A stretch of DNA of 64,000 nt, from positions 286,950-350,949 of the forward strand of contig DAHZCG010000006.1 of the NCBI GenBank assembly GCA_027404165.1. Reading direction: 5' to 3'. Each line of letters starts with the position of its first letter. The stretch's first letter is position 1. This stretch comes from Geobacteraceae bacterium. GTDB taxonomy: Bacteria > Desulfobacterota > Desulfuromonadia > Geobacterales > Pseudopelobacteraceae. Made by a program: the position numbers and the translations under genes. A model generated the notes under the pieces. That model did no database searches. It saw only the letters and a program-made list of their open reading frames with translations, and was not told the origin of the DNA. Shown here one piece after another: positions 7,465 through 16,577 of this stretch.

Positions 7465-8751
7465 CTATCTTTTCATCGCGTCATCCATCAGTTTATAGGC
7501 ACAAAACTCCCCACACATCGTACAGGCCCCGTGGTCTGCAACCGGAGAATTGGCACGATACTCGCGAGCCTTGTCAGGATCCATGGCGAGAGCAAACTGT
7601 CCTTCCCAATCCAGCTTTTTCCTGCATGTTGCCATAGCTATGTCTTGCGCCATAGCCCCTTTGACTCCCTTGGCAATATCAGCAGCATGGGCAGCAATAC
7701 GGGTAGCAATGACACCATCACGCACATCCTGCACATTTGGCAGACAAAGATGCTCGGAAGGTGTCACATAGCAGAGAAAGTCTGCTCCGGCAGCGGCCGC
7801 AATAGCACCGCCAATGGCACAGGTGATATGGTCGTAGCCGGGCGCAATATCAGTTACCAGCGGTCCGAGGACATAGAACGGCGCACCGTGGCAGAGCCGC
7901 TTCTGCAGCTGAATGTTAGTCTGAATCTGATTGAGCGGCACATGCCCCGGCCCCTCAATCATCACCTGTACTCCCGCCTCCTGAGCTCGCTGGGTCAATT
8001 CACCCAGCAGAATCAGCTCATGGATCTGAGCGCGGTCAGTAGCATCAGCCAGACATCCGGGACGGAAACCATCACCCAGAGAAAGAGTCATATCATATTC
8101 TTTGGTAATCTCCAGCAGTTTGTCAAAATGTTCAAAGAGCGGATTTTCCTTGTTGTTATAGCTCATCCATTCGATGGTAAAAGCGCCGCCGCGCGAGACG
8201 ACATCCATAATGCGCCCTTCGTTTTTCATACGTTCGACAGTGCCGCGGGTAACGCCGCAGTGGACGGTAATAAAATCAACTCCATCCTCGGCATGTTTGA
8301 TAATGCCCGCAAAGATATCGTCAACCGTCATATCGACAATAGCTTTGTTTTTATTACGTACCGCATCAAGAGCCGCCTGATATAACGGCACGCTGCCGAT
8401 ACAGGCGCCGGTTTCGGCAATTATCGCCTTCCTGATCTCGTCTACCGGACCGCCTGTTGAAAGATCCATAATAGCGTCAGCACCATATTTAACAGCAATA
8501 CGGGCTTTTTCCAGTTCCTTTTCCATATCGGTATCGTCTGATGAAGAACCGATATTTGCATTTACTTTGGTGCGCAGCCCGGCTCCGACCGCCAGAGGTG
8601 TACCATTGAGATGCTTGACGTTGTGGCAGATAACGATGGTGCCGGCAGCAATACCGTCACGGATAAATTCAGGGGAAACGCTTTCTGCTGCTGCAGCAAT
8701 CTGCATTTTTTCGGTAATAACGCCTCTGCGGGCGTACTCAAGCTGTGTCAT
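7465..8751 (-). CDS. thiC: Phosphomethylpyrimidine synthase
   Basis: ThiC is a radical-SAM enzyme that turns aminoimidazole ribotide into hydroxymethylpyrimidine phosphate, the pyrimidine half of thiamine. The sequence has the family body (TQLEYARRG at the start, NANIGSS, MIEGPGHVP) and the C-terminal cluster motif CTMCGEFC that binds the [4Fe-4S]. The start at 8751 (MTQLE) has an AAGGA site eight bases upstream; the ATG two codons earlier is too close to it. At 428 residues it is the short bacterial form. It lies 39 bases after the thiE-thiD gene and should share its riboswitch control. Confidence 0.96.
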   Translation of the reverse strand: MTQLEYARRGVITEKMQIAAAAESVSPEFIRDGIAAGTIVICHNVKHLNGTPLAVGAGLRTKVNANIGSSSDDTDMEKELEKARIAVKYGADAIMDLSTGGPVDEIRKAIIAETGACIGSVPLYQAALDAVRNKNKAIVDMTVDDIFAGIIKHAEDGVDFITVHCGVTRGTVERMKNEGRIMDVVSRGGAFTIEWMSYNNKENPLFEHFDKLLEITKEYDMTLSLGDGFRPGCLADATDRAQIHELILLGELTQRAQEAGVQVMIEGPGHVPLNQIQTNIQLQKRLCHGAPFYVLGPLVTDIAPGYDHITCAIGGAIAAAAGADFLCYVTPSEHLCLPNVQDVRDGVIATRIAAHAADIAKGVKGAMAQDIAMATCRKKLDWEGQFALAMDPDKAREYRANSPVADHGACTMCGEFCAYKLMDDAMKR

Positions 8752-8790
8752 GTGCATAATCCTTTAATCCTTTTACGTAAATTCGAACTA

Positions 8791-10266
8791 CTATGAAAGT
8801 TGCAGCAGCTCACGAGCTGCCAGGAAGTGATTGACCGGGCTATGCCCTTTTCCCAGCGATCGGGCTGCATGAATAGCAGAGCTGATAAATGACTTAGACC
8901 GTTCGACCGCCATCAGCAAGGGTATTCCCTGAGCAAGCTGAGTAGCGATAGCAGATGCATAGCTGCAGCCGGTGCCGTGGGTGTTGCTGCTAAAGATCCG
9001 CTCAGAGCTGAAATGATGACATCGGGTGCCGTCAAAGAGGATATCGGTTGAAAGTCGCCCACTCATATGACCGCCCTTAACAAGGACGTTGGCCGCACCC
9101 AACGACTGCAGGTCGACAGCAGCCTGTTCCATCTCCGACTCATTTTTTATTGATTTTCCCAGAAGGCGCTCGGCCTCCGGAACATTCGGCGTCAGCAGAT
9201 AGGCAAGCGGCAGCAGTTGGTCACAGAATACCTGGACCGCGTCGCGCTCCAGCAGCGCTGCCCCGCCCTTGGCTACCATGACCGGATCGATCACCATTGG
9301 AATAACAACCTTCCGTTCCCCAAGGCGTTCCGCCAAAGCCGAAATTATCGCCGGAGTGTGCAGCATCCCGGTTTTGATGACATCAATAGGAATATCTGCG
9401 AGGACAGCATCCAGCTGATCACATACAAAGCTGGGCGGCAGTCCGTGAATTGAAGAAACACCGCGGGTATTCTGGGCAGTCAGAGCAGTCAGGACAGTGG
9501 CGGCGTAGCTTCCAAGCAGGGCAATCGTCTTGATATCAGCCTGAACGCCGGCCCCGCCACCTGAATCACTTCCGGCAATACTTAAGACAGCTCCGCGAGG
9601 AAAGGGACGAACCCGATTAAAAAAAAGCGCAAGTTCTGCAACCACAACGTCAGGGCGCGGGTTTGAAAGCACCGACGATATGACAGCCAGAGCATCCGCC
9701 CCCGCATCTATTACCCGACAGGCGTTACCGGTCGTTATGCCGCCAATAGCCACAATCGGGATCTTTATCGTCCTACGTATCGATTCGAGACCTGCTACCC
9801 CGGGCAGATGCGAAATAAGCTTGCTCCCGGTCGGGTACATCGCTCCAAAACCGATATAATCGGCACCATCTTGCTCTGCACGCAGAGCTTCATCCAGATT
9901 ATGGGTCGATTTACCGATAACCTTACCCGGTCCGAGCAACTCCCGAGCGCTGACAATGTCCCCGTCATCCTGCCCCAGATGTACGCCATCGGCATCAAGT
10001 TCTTTCGCAAGCTGAAGATCATCGTTGACAATGAACGTTGTACCAAAACGGGCACAGAGGCGCTTAAACTCGCCCCCTTCCGCCACACGTTGGCCATATT
10101 CTTTGTCTTTTGCGCGGTATTGCAGCACCGAGACACCACCTCGAAGTGCTTGGCAAACCCGGTCAAAAAGCTTGTCATCCTGATCGGTAATCAAATAGAC
10201 TCCCGAAATTTCAGGCACCAGCGAAGCCCTGTTTACGACAAGGCGAAATGGTCTCGTATCATCCAT
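8791..10266 (-). CDS. thiE-thiD: Fused thiamine phosphate synthase / HMP-phosphate kinase
   Basis: Residues about 1-215 are ThiE (YLITDQD, VLQYRAK, VNDDLQLA, GVHLGQDD), which joins the thiazole and pyrimidine parts of thiamine. Residues about 225-491 are ThiD (SIAGSDSGGGAGVQADIKT, TPNVPEAE, VLVKGGHM, THGTGCSYA with the catalytic cysteine), which phosphorylates HMP and HMP phosphate. The two form one 491-residue chain, a fusion also seen in other Geobacter relatives. With thiC downstream the operon makes the pyrimidine and does the coupling. A TPP riboswitch with terminator lies upstream (10318-10488). Confidence 0.95.
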   Translation of the reverse strand: MDDTRPFRLVVNRASLVPEISGVYLITDQDDKLFDRVCQALRGGVSVLQYRAKDKEYGQRVAEGGEFKRLCARFGTTFIVNDDLQLAKELDADGVHLGQDDGDIVSARELLGPGKVIGKSTHNLDEALRAEQDGADYIGFGAMYPTGSKLISHLPGVAGLESIRRTIKIPIVAIGGITTGNACRVIDAGADALAVISSVLSNPRPDVVVAELALFFNRVRPFPRGAVLSIAGSDSGGGAGVQADIKTIALLGSYAATVLTALTAQNTRGVSSIHGLPPSFVCDQLDAVLADIPIDVIKTGMLHTPAIISALAERLGERKVVIPMVIDPVMVAKGGAALLERDAVQVFCDQLLPLAYLLTPNVPEAERLLGKSIKNESEMEQAAVDLQSLGAANVLVKGGHMSGRLSTDILFDGTRCHHFSSERIFSSNTHGTGCSYASAIATQLAQGIPLLMAVERSKSFISSAIHAARSLGKGHSPVNHFLAARELLQLS

Positions 10267-10317
10267 GCTGACTGTCCTTGCATATCAAAAGCGCCAAATG
10301 CACATCACACTGAATAC

Positions 10318-10350
10318 AAAAAAACCGCACTGACGTTCACCATCAGGCGG
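10318..10350 (-). terminator. Riboswitch-controlled terminator of the thi operon
   Basis: On the minus strand CCGCCTGA pairs with TCAGTGCGG (one bulge) and is followed by seven T residues. It lies between the TPP aptamer and the thiE-thiD start. AGCCGC (10352-10347), which overlaps its 5' arm, can instead pair with GCGGCT (10378-10373) in the aptamer P1 stem, giving an antiterminator when P1 is open. Confidence 0.8.
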
Positions 10351-10370
10351 CTGGATAAAACTACATCCCG

Positions 10371-10488
10371 CAAGCCGCTTTCCTACGCCGGAATTACCCG
10401 GTTCAGGTGCAAAGGGTTCCCGCCATGCAAAGAAATAATCTTCAGCAGCAGACGGATCTCAGTTCAAGAGAACTCCCCCAGGGCCTTG
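10371..10488 (-). promoter_or_regulatory. TPP riboswitch (THI element)
   Basis: Read on the minus strand it carries the conserved THI-box blocks CTGAGA, ACCCTTTGCACCTGA and the GGGTAATTCCGGCGTAGG block, in order and with normal spacing. P1 is CAAGGCC (10488-10482) with GGCTTG (10376-10371). Thiamine pyrophosphate binding should hold P1 closed and allow the downstream terminator to form, shutting off thiE-thiD and thiC. The P1, antiterminator and terminator sequences overlap in the way expected for transcriptional control. Confidence 0.93.
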
Positions 10489-10553
10489 TTGGGTTAGTAC
10501 AGTACTGCAATCAGGCAACAATGTCAATCTGTACAACCGTGTATTTCCACAAA

Positions 10554-11420
10554 TCAGAATTCAGTAAAGACAGATACTCCACCGCCATAATCCGGGCTTC
10601 CGTCACTAAAACCCTTAAGAGCATACACCTCTGAATACGTATGCTCTCTAAACCGCCACACTGTTTTCAGTCGAGCTTCAAGCGGCGCTGATATGCCATC
10701 AAACAGAGACGAACCGAAGCGGGCATACATCGACGTCAGCAGACTTTCATTCCAGCTATACCCGACTCCGGCATCGGCAGTTACAAAATCCAGCGCGCCG
10801 ATTTCCTCGCGTGAAGCACCTTGAAAAACGTAGCGGCCTTCTGCAAAAGGCAGCCAATTACCCAACCACTTGGAAATTGCCAACCCGGCACCGAAATCAA
10901 ACTTACCCGTACCGAGACCTTTATTTGCATCCGCGGAAGGAAATTTCACATAGAGTGTGGGGCGCACGCGTGGCGATGTATCACTGTCCATCAAAAGGGT
11001 GTACCCGCTGGTCAGTGTTATGTCTCCAAGACCGGACACGCTGTCATCTCCCGTCCCGCCATTTGCCACTGTGCCACTTTCAGTTACGGTTGTGCTGCCA
11101 CCGACATACGTGTACTGACCGTTCATATTTCTGCGTGCCGTAGCCTTGGCACCGGTACCTAAAACAGCCACGCCCGTATTCTTCGTCTGTTGATACAGAT
11201 AGGGCACAGTCAGCTCCAGGTCAAACCGTTCCGTTGGATACCAGTCGATAATCAGCGGTGCTATGACATACGTGCTGGTGGAATCAGTGCCGAAAGTACC
11301 GCTCGATACTTCCAGTCCGAGACCCACCGAATAATTTGGAGAAAGTGATTCTGCGTAAGACAGAGCAGAGTTCAGTAATAACGGCATGATCATAAAATTT
11401 AAGAACAGTAGTGTACGCAT
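10554..11420 (-). CDS. Outer-membrane beta-barrel protein, 288 aa
   Basis: A signal peptide (cleavage near SYA-E, residue 24) precedes a sequence of alternating strands ending in an aromatic FTEF terminus, typical of outer-membrane barrels. Strand blocks such as YSVGLGLEVSSG, FDLELTVPYLYQ and the GLGDITLTSGYTLL stretch resemble the family annotated as transporter / phenol MetA degradation pathway protein. Such proteins are small porin-like barrels and the name does not imply phenol metabolism. It is last in a minus-strand run after the OB-fold protein gene, 21 bases away, so it may belong to the stress locus upstream. Confidence 0.7.
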   Translation of the reverse strand: MRTLLFLNFMIMPLLLNSALSYAESLSPNYSVGLGLEVSSGTFGTDSTSTYVIAPLIIDWYPTERFDLELTVPYLYQQTKNTGVAVLGTGAKATARRNMNGQYTYVGGSTTVTESGTVANGGTGDDSVSGLGDITLTSGYTLLMDSDTSPRVRPTLYVKFPSADANKGLGTGKFDFGAGLAISKWLGNWLPFAEGRYVFQGASREEIGALDFVTADAGVGYSWNESLLTSMYARFGSSLFDGISAPLEARLKTVWRFREHTYSEVYALKGFSDGSPDYGGGVSVFTEF

Positions 11421-11441
11421 TAGGTATCCTTGTGTAAAAAA

Positions 11442-11969
11442 CTATCGTCCCATTCTGCCGCCACCAATTCTGCCGGGCGATTGCTGACGCATCGGGGAGG
11501 TTCGGGTATTCATCTGACCGGCGCCATTTCGCATTCCACCACCAGCCCAGGCCGGCCGGCCAGACTCGTTACGCAGCGAAACCTCGGTTTCTTGGGTGGT
11601 GTCGGTTATTTTTTGGGCCAAAATATATACAACTCCATTCGTTCCCTGCGCCTTGGACCCACGCACGGTAACATAATCACCCGTTTTGACTGTAATGCCA
11701 TTTTCTGTCCAGTAACGCTGCGGGCCGAGGACCACGACGACACGGCTTCCATTGATTTCCAGCTCCAACTGGGCGTTGCGGTGGTCATCTCCTGCCTGAA
11801 CAGAAATAATGCGCCCGTTTATCGTAGTAACGGTATTGATATCGTATCCTGTTTCGAGATTCAGGCCACTTTGCTTATCGTCGCCACTCCACCAGAACGC
11901 ATGTGCAACAGCAGGGTATGACGCTAACAGCGCGACAAACAGATATACGATGGCTTTTGTCGGTTTCAT
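11442..11969 (-). CDS. Secreted OB-fold-like protein, 175 aa
   Basis: I start at ATG 11969 because AGGAAG lies seven bases upstream; 22 further codons upstream are open but have no ribosome site. A signal peptide ends at AHA-F (near residue 25). Residues about 40-125 look like a small OB-fold beta barrel (TINGRIISVQ, LGPQRYW, GDYVTVRGSKAQG, YILAQKI). The tail is rich in G, R, M and Q (ending GGGRMGR). Probably periplasmic. It lies downstream of the small low-complexity protein gene and may be cotranscribed with it; a GC-rich hairpin without T-run (12040-12058) lies between. Function unknown. Confidence 0.65.
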   Translation of the reverse strand: MKPTKAIVYLFVALLASYPAVAHAFWWSGDDKQSGLNLETGYDINTVTTINGRIISVQAGDDHRNAQLELEINGSRVVVVLGPQRYWTENGITVKTGDYVTVRGSKAQGTNGVVYILAQKITDTTQETEVSLRNESGRPAWAGGGMRNGAGQMNTRTSPMRQQSPGRIGGGRMGR

Positions 11970-12080
11970 GGTGAGACTTCCTACCCCTGGCAGACTGGAT
12001 AAATACGTAAATGAAATGATGTCTATTCTCTTCAAGAGAGGGGGACGCGTCCGCCCCCCAACTACATTATTAAACTTCGA

Positions 12081-12419
12081 TTACTGCGTTACACTGGTTG
12101 CTGCTGGCGCTGTTGTGGTTACCAGCCCACTTCCATCCTGCAACCCCTTACCGTTGCTCGGGCGAGTCGTCGAACCATTAGCGGTCGTACCGGTGGTCAA
12201 AAAGGTACCGTCGCGACGCTGAGAATCTGCCGGACGGGTTGTTGCCGTACCTGATGAAGTTTGTGTTCGGCTCTGCGACTGTGTCCGAGCCTGAGTGCGG
12301 GTCATCATTCCATTACCTTTTCCAGCCCCGCCATTGCCACCCTGAGCCGATGCTTCACCTGCAAGAGCCATTGCACAAAGTGCTGCCAGTCCCACTACCA
12401 TCATCTGTTTTGTTTTCAT
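12081..12419 (-). CDS. Secreted low-complexity protein, 112 aa
   Basis: A signal peptide (MKTKQMMVVGLAALCAMALAGEASA-Q) is followed by about 85 residues dominated by G, N, T, Q, R and S, with TRTQARTQSQSRTQT repeats. It has no cysteines after the signal and looks disordered. A GAGGAGGT site precedes ATG 12419. Genes of this kind often sit beside the OB-fold protein found next. Function is unknown; a periplasmic or matrix role is possible. It is separated from the response-regulator gene upstream by a terminator, so it probably has its own promoter. Confidence 0.55.
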   Translation of the reverse strand: MKTKQMMVVGLAALCAMALAGEASAQGGNGGAGKGNGMMTRTQARTQSQSRTQTSSGTATTRPADSQRRDGTFLTTGTTANGSTTRPSNGKGLQDGSGLVTTTAPAATSVTQ

Positions 12420-12546
12420 CTTTGTTACCTCCTCGTGGATTGTGTACTTCTTGCCGTTACTATTCCACGAGATATGCCAACTACATAAAGCGTTTTAACT
12501 ATCCAGTATTGTTACTATTTATTTTATTTAACGATAACTGGAACCG

Positions 12547-12570
12547 AAAAAACGGTGCAGATCCTGCACC
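12547..12570 (-). terminator. Terminator after the sigma54 response regulator
   Basis: On the minus strand GGTGCAG pairs perfectly with CTGCACC around a 3-base loop and is followed by GTTTTTT. It marks the end of the two-component operon that starts upstream at 18262 or 17271. Confidence 0.85.
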
Positions 12571-12596
12571 TGTGAACAGGTTTTTGCACCCTGTTA

Positions 12597-13952
12597 TTAC
12601 TCTGTCTCACCAGTCATCCCGTATTCTTTCAATCGATATTGCAGAGTACGCCGTGAAATCCCCAAACGCTCCGCAGCCAAACGCCGATTACCGACAGTAG
12701 CTTTAAGTGCTGCAGCAATCGCATCGCGTTCAGCTTCTTTCAATATACCAACATCTTCGCGTGGCAGGCCATCCTGTGCCACACGAATGACCTCCGGAAG
12801 TTCCGCACTGGTCACCTCGCCCCGTGCAAGAATAACTGCCCGCTCCAGGATGTTCTGCAGTTCCCGGATATTACCCGGCCAGTGATAGCTGCGAAGTGCT
12901 TTCATGGCTGGCGCAGCAATTCCCGACACCTTCTTGCCCATGGCGCGGGCATGCAGCTGCACAAAGAAACCAGCCAGATCATGCAGCGCATCACGGCGGT
13001 CTCGCAAAGGCGGCAACTCGACGGGAAACACATTCAGGCGATAGTAGAGATCTTCACGAAAGTTCCCTGCAGATGATTCTTTGCCCAGGTCCCGGTTGGT
13101 AGCAGCCAACACCCGCACATCAGCGCGCAGTTCTTTGTTCCCGCCGACCCGCTGAAAACTTTTTTCCTGCAGGACCCGCAGTAATTTCGCCTGCATCGCC
13201 AACGGCATTTCGCCGATTTCATCCAGCATTATGGTGCCGCCGGCCGCCATTTCAAACTTCCCCTGCCGCGCAGCAGAGGCTCCGGTAAAAGCGCCACGCT
13301 CATGGCCAAACAGCTCACTTTCCAACAGGTTCTCCGGAATCGCCGCACAATTGACAGCCACAAAAGGCCGCGCTTTGCGCAGGCTGGTAAGGTGGATAAA
13401 ACGGGCCAACAGCTCCTTTCCGGTGCCGCTTTCACCGCCGATCAAGACGGTCGCCTCAGTCGCGGCAACCTCACCGGCCAGACGGCGCACCTCCTGCATG
13501 GCCAAGCCAGCAAAAAGAATGTCAAGTGGCGGCAAACCGGTCAGCTCGCACTGTTCGCCGGATTTCAACAGCCGCTCCCGATGACGCTCCTCCAACAAAC
13601 GATCAACCAGGTCTCTCAGGCTGGCAGGATCCTTAAGCGGTTTGGTTAGAAAATCACTCACACCATCTTTGATCGCTGCAACCGCTTCTTCAACAGTGCC
13701 AAAGGCGGTTAACAGGACGAAGGGTGGAGGTGAAGGGAGGGAACGACTTGCCCGAAACAGCTCGACACCCCCCATTTTCGGCATTTTAAGATCTGACAGC
13801 ACCAGATCAAACACATTCTGTTTCAGTTTAACCAACCCGGCAGCACCATCAACAGCCTGCGTTACTTTATGCCCGGCATCCGCCAGAATGGCGGCCAGTA
13901 AACCTCGAAAAGTCTGGTCATCTTCTACAATTAATATGTTTCCAACGTTCAT
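12597..13952 (-). CDS. NtrC-family sigma54 response regulator, ZraR-like
   Basis: Start at ATG 13952, overlapping the kinase stop as ATGA; GAGGAT lies upstream. Residues 1-115 are a receiver (acidic pair at 11-12, phospho-acceptor D54, K104). An AAA+ sigma54-interaction domain follows, with Walker A GGESGTGKE at about 172-180, a GAFTGA loop near 240, and LDEIGEM as Walker B. A Fis-type HTH (RRLAAERLGISRRTLQYRL) ends it. Total 451 residues. It should activate sigma54 promoters when phosphorylated by the adjacent kinase. Its genomic partners and the ZraP-like protein suggest an envelope or metal signal. Confidence 0.93.
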   Translation of the reverse strand: MNVGNILIVEDDQTFRGLLAAILADAGHKVTQAVDGAAGLVKLKQNVFDLVLSDLKMPKMGGVELFRASRSLPSPPPFVLLTAFGTVEEAVAAIKDGVSDFLTKPLKDPASLRDLVDRLLEERHRERLLKSGEQCELTGLPPLDILFAGLAMQEVRRLAGEVAATEATVLIGGESGTGKELLARFIHLTSLRKARPFVAVNCAAIPENLLESELFGHERGAFTGASAARQGKFEMAAGGTIMLDEIGEMPLAMQAKLLRVLQEKSFQRVGGNKELRADVRVLAATNRDLGKESSAGNFREDLYYRLNVFPVELPPLRDRRDALHDLAGFFVQLHARAMGKKVSGIAAPAMKALRSYHWPGNIRELQNILERAVILARGEVTSAELPEVIRVAQDGLPREDVGILKEAERDAIAAALKATVGNRRLAAERLGISRRTLQYRLKEYGMTGETE

Positions 13953-15229
13953 ACAGAATCCTCTGGCAGAATGGCCGGCAAGCTTACGACAAAGAGAGCT
14001 CCCCCTCCCGGTGCGGCATCTGCAGCTATACTGCCACCGCACCTCTCGGCAATTTTCTTGCAAACAGCCAGACCGAGCCCGGCCCCTCTGGCTTTACTGG
14101 TCCGGAAAGGTTCAAAAATGTCCGTCCGCATCTCCGGCTCAATTCCGGGCCCACTGTCCGCTACAGATATATCCACCACGCCACCACGGAGACGGGCCTC
14201 CACATTGATCTCGCCCCCTTCGGGTAGTGCCTGAATGGCATTGGTGAGCAGATTGAGCAGTAGCCGGTGGAGCTCCTTTTCCGGGCAGCGTACATCCATG
14301 TTTTCAGATACATTCATGACCAGTTTGATCCCCGCAGTTTCCAGCTGCGGCGTCAGCAAGGTCGTCAATTGTCCGATAACTGTCAACAGGTTGCCAGGCT
14401 GTGAAAGCTTGTTATCGCTGCGGGTGTAAAAGAGGATATCATCAGCAAGTTGCTCCAATCGGAGAGATTCGCGCACAATTAGCTGCGCATAGCCACGTTC
14501 TCTGCCCTCAGGAAGACGTTCCTCCAGAAGCTGCCCATACCCCTTGATTCCTGCCAAAGGATTACGCACTTCATGGGCCAATACTGCTCCGACTTCTCCC
14601 AGACGCGCAAGTTCATTCTGTCGTGCAAGTTGCATTTCCTGGGCATCCTGTCGACGCAAGAGCCATAAAACAGTTATTCCCAAACCCCATCCGAGCGCCA
14701 GCAATGAAAATATCAGGGCGACGCCAAAACGCGCCCGGCGCATAACCGCCTCAGAACGCCAGGTATGAAGTGCCAGGCGCAGCACACAGCTTTTTCCCAA
14801 TAGATGAAAAGGAGTCTGGAACTCATATACGTACTCTCCAGTACCAAGCATAATACGCTCTTCACCAAGAGTTCCCGTTTTCAATACGCTCCGGTAGCGC
14901 TTGTCGCCGACATTAATTCCGGTCAGATCAGGATTGCTATGAAAGAGAATCTTCCCGGAGGGAGAGAGAATCATGGCATACGCAATATCAGCAGTCTGAA
15001 ATAAAGCCAGCGATTTTAGTGAAGGGTCGCGACCGGCCACCCCCTCCATCGCAGCAGCTATTGTCAGGGCAAGCCCGCGCAGGTTATCCTCTGCAATCGG
15101 CGCGGCGGAGGAATAGTTACGTATGGCAAACCAGGAGAGCCCTATGGTAAGAGAGACCGCTATACTAAGTATTAACGTGGAAATAGTGCGCCGCGGCATA
15201 AGTGTCAGCACCCTCTCAGATGCATACAC
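13949..15229 (-). CDS. Membrane sensor histidine kinase, ZraS-like
   Basis: Two membrane segments (about 17-37 and 166-191) flank a periplasmic sensor region of about 125 residues. A dimerisation domain follows with phospho-acceptor H219 in LAHEVRNPLAGIKGYG, then an ATPase domain (NLLTNAIQALPEGG, DSGPGIEPE, GAGLGLAVCKKIAE). The start is uncertain: ATG 15229 follows the previous stop by four bases, and ATG 15199 (MPRRT) is an alternative. It is translationally coupled to the sigma54 regulator and should phosphorylate it. Confidence 0.92.
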   Translation of the reverse strand: MYASERVLTLMPRRTISTLILSIAVSLTIGLSWFAIRNYSSAAPIAEDNLRGLALTIAAAMEGVAGRDPSLKSLALFQTADIAYAMILSPSGKILFHSNPDLTGINVGDKRYRSVLKTGTLGEERIMLGTGEYVYEFQTPFHLLGKSCVLRLALHTWRSEAVMRRARFGVALIFSLLALGWGLGITVLWLLRRQDAQEMQLARQNELARLGEVGAVLAHEVRNPLAGIKGYGQLLEERLPEGRERGYAQLIVRESLRLEQLADDILFYTRSDNKLSQPGNLLTVIGQLTTLLTPQLETAGIKLVMNVSENMDVRCPEKELHRLLLNLLTNAIQALPEGGEINVEARLRGGVVDISVADSGPGIEPEMRTDIFEPFRTSKARGAGLGLAVCKKIAERCGGSIAADAAPGGGALFVVSLPAILPEDSV

Positions 15230-15233
15230 AGGT

Positions 15234-16577
15234 TCATGGCAGTATCACACGAAATGATGTCCCACTACCAACCAAACTCTCAACAGATACCGTGCCGCCA
15301 TGGATTGCCACCAACTCGTGTACAATTGCCAACCCGACCCCCAAACCGCCATTTTTTCCTTTATAAAAGCGTTCAAAAATATACATCAGATCTTTCTCCG
15401 GGATTCCACACCCATTATCGGTTACCTCTATGCACACCTTATCATGAGCAGAAGATGCGGTAATCGTAACCTGACCATTCAGGGAAATTGCCTTACTGCT
15501 GTTGCTGATCAGGTTGATGATAACCTGGCTGAGACGGTCTGGGTCAGCGTTAACCCGAAGATCATCAGGGCATACCAGCACAATGTCAGCATGTTTGTCA
15601 GCAAAAATCCGCTCAAAACGGCTGGTAACAGTGGCGAGATACGGCTTAAGAACAAAGTATTCCTTCTGCAGCGTCAAAACACTCGCTTCAGCACGCGACA
15701 ACTCGTCCACACCATCAAGAATCGCGGTCAGGCGTCTGGCCTCGTCATGCACTGACTGGAGCGCATTCCGATTAGTCGGCAACACACCATCGAGCATCCC
15801 CTCAAGTTCACCTGATATGATCGCCAGAGGGGTGCGCAGCTCGTGGGCGGCATTTGACAGAAGCGTGCGGCGCAGCTTTTCCTGTGCGTCCAGATGATGA
15901 GCCATGCTGTTGAAACTCGCGGACAAACGGCCGATCTCATCATTTCCCGTATTTTTGACGCGACGCGACAAATTTCCTTCTGCTATGTCAACGGAAGCAT
16001 CAACCAGCTCAAGAATCGGGCGGGTAAGTTTTCGGGAAGCGATGATACCCGCAATAATTGACACCAACCCCAGGATCGTGACCGAGATCAGCAATACGCG
16101 GTCGGAAGATCGAACGAAATAGCCTTCTTTTACTCGATCAAGTGCCCGTGCATCCAGGCGGCCAATCTCTTTATCACGCAGATAGAGTGGATACGGAACC
16201 GGGATGCCTTTCACCGCACGTGGATCATACCCACTTGAGTCCAACACCCGCTTGCGCATGAGCGGGGTCAATGCCGAAACCGCCTGTTCGGAATCCAGCA
16301 CCGGCCGGCCATCCACATCAAACAGGTGAACTTCAATTCCCAGTTGGAGTGCCCAGGCAAGATCCGTGGCTAACCGGTCCCGCTGCCACCCATCATTGTT
16401 GTCGTACCCCCCTTCGATAAGGGCAACCACACGTTGGACACGATCCTGGGATTCTCCATCCAGATACAGACTAAAATCGCGCATTATAAACTCGCGCAGC
16501 ACAAAAGCGGATGAAAGGGCAATTATTGAAATAAGAATGAACAACAGCAGAAATTTGCAGCGCAGACTACAGTGCAT
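15234..16577 (-). CDS. HAMP sensor histidine kinase, BaeS/CpxA-like
   Basis: Start at ATG 16577, which overlaps the regulator stop by 11 bases. TM1 (8-27) and TM2 (160-180) flank a periplasmic domain of about 130 residues. HAMP (181-235) is followed by the H box NAAHELRTPL with H245, then the ATPase (INLISNSSKAI, DNGCGIPEKD, GGLGVGLAIVHEL). At 447 residues it matches envelope-stress kinases of the BaeS/CpxA type. Its partner is the OmpR-type regulator just upstream. The next gene downstream begins four bases later, so both two-component pairs probably share a transcript. Confidence 0.92.
   Translation of the reverse strand: MHCSLRCKFLLLFILISIIALSSAFVLREFIMRDFSLYLDGESQDRVQRVVALIEGGYDNNDGWQRDRLATDLAWALQLGIEVHLFDVDGRPVLDSEQAVSALTPLMRKRVLDSSGYDPRAVKGIPVPYPLYLRDKEIGRLDARALDRVKEGYFVRSSDRVLLISVTILGLVSIIAGIIASRKLTRPILELVDASVDIAEGNLSRRVKNTGNDEIGRLSASFNSMAHHLDAQEKLRRTLLSNAAHELRTPLAIISGELEGMLDGVLPTNRNALQSVHDEARRLTAILDGVDELSRAEASVLTLQKEYFVLKPYLATVTSRFERIFADKHADIVLVCPDDLRVNADPDRLSQVIINLISNSSKAISLNGQVTITASSAHDKVCIEVTDNGCGIPEKDLMYIFERFYKGKNGGLGVGLAIVHELVAIHGGTVSVESLVGSGTSFRVILP

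Noticed and set aside
9808..10497. Plus-strand frame of 229 codons over thiE
   Set aside because: It runs antisense to the ThiE-ThiD gene and through the riboswitch; the product has no recognisable domain.
12420..12500. Sigma54-like TTGGCATATCTCGTGG upstream of the 12419 gene
   Set aside because: The -12 half is GTGG and not TTGC, so the match is too weak to call, although a sigma54 activator gene is adjacent.
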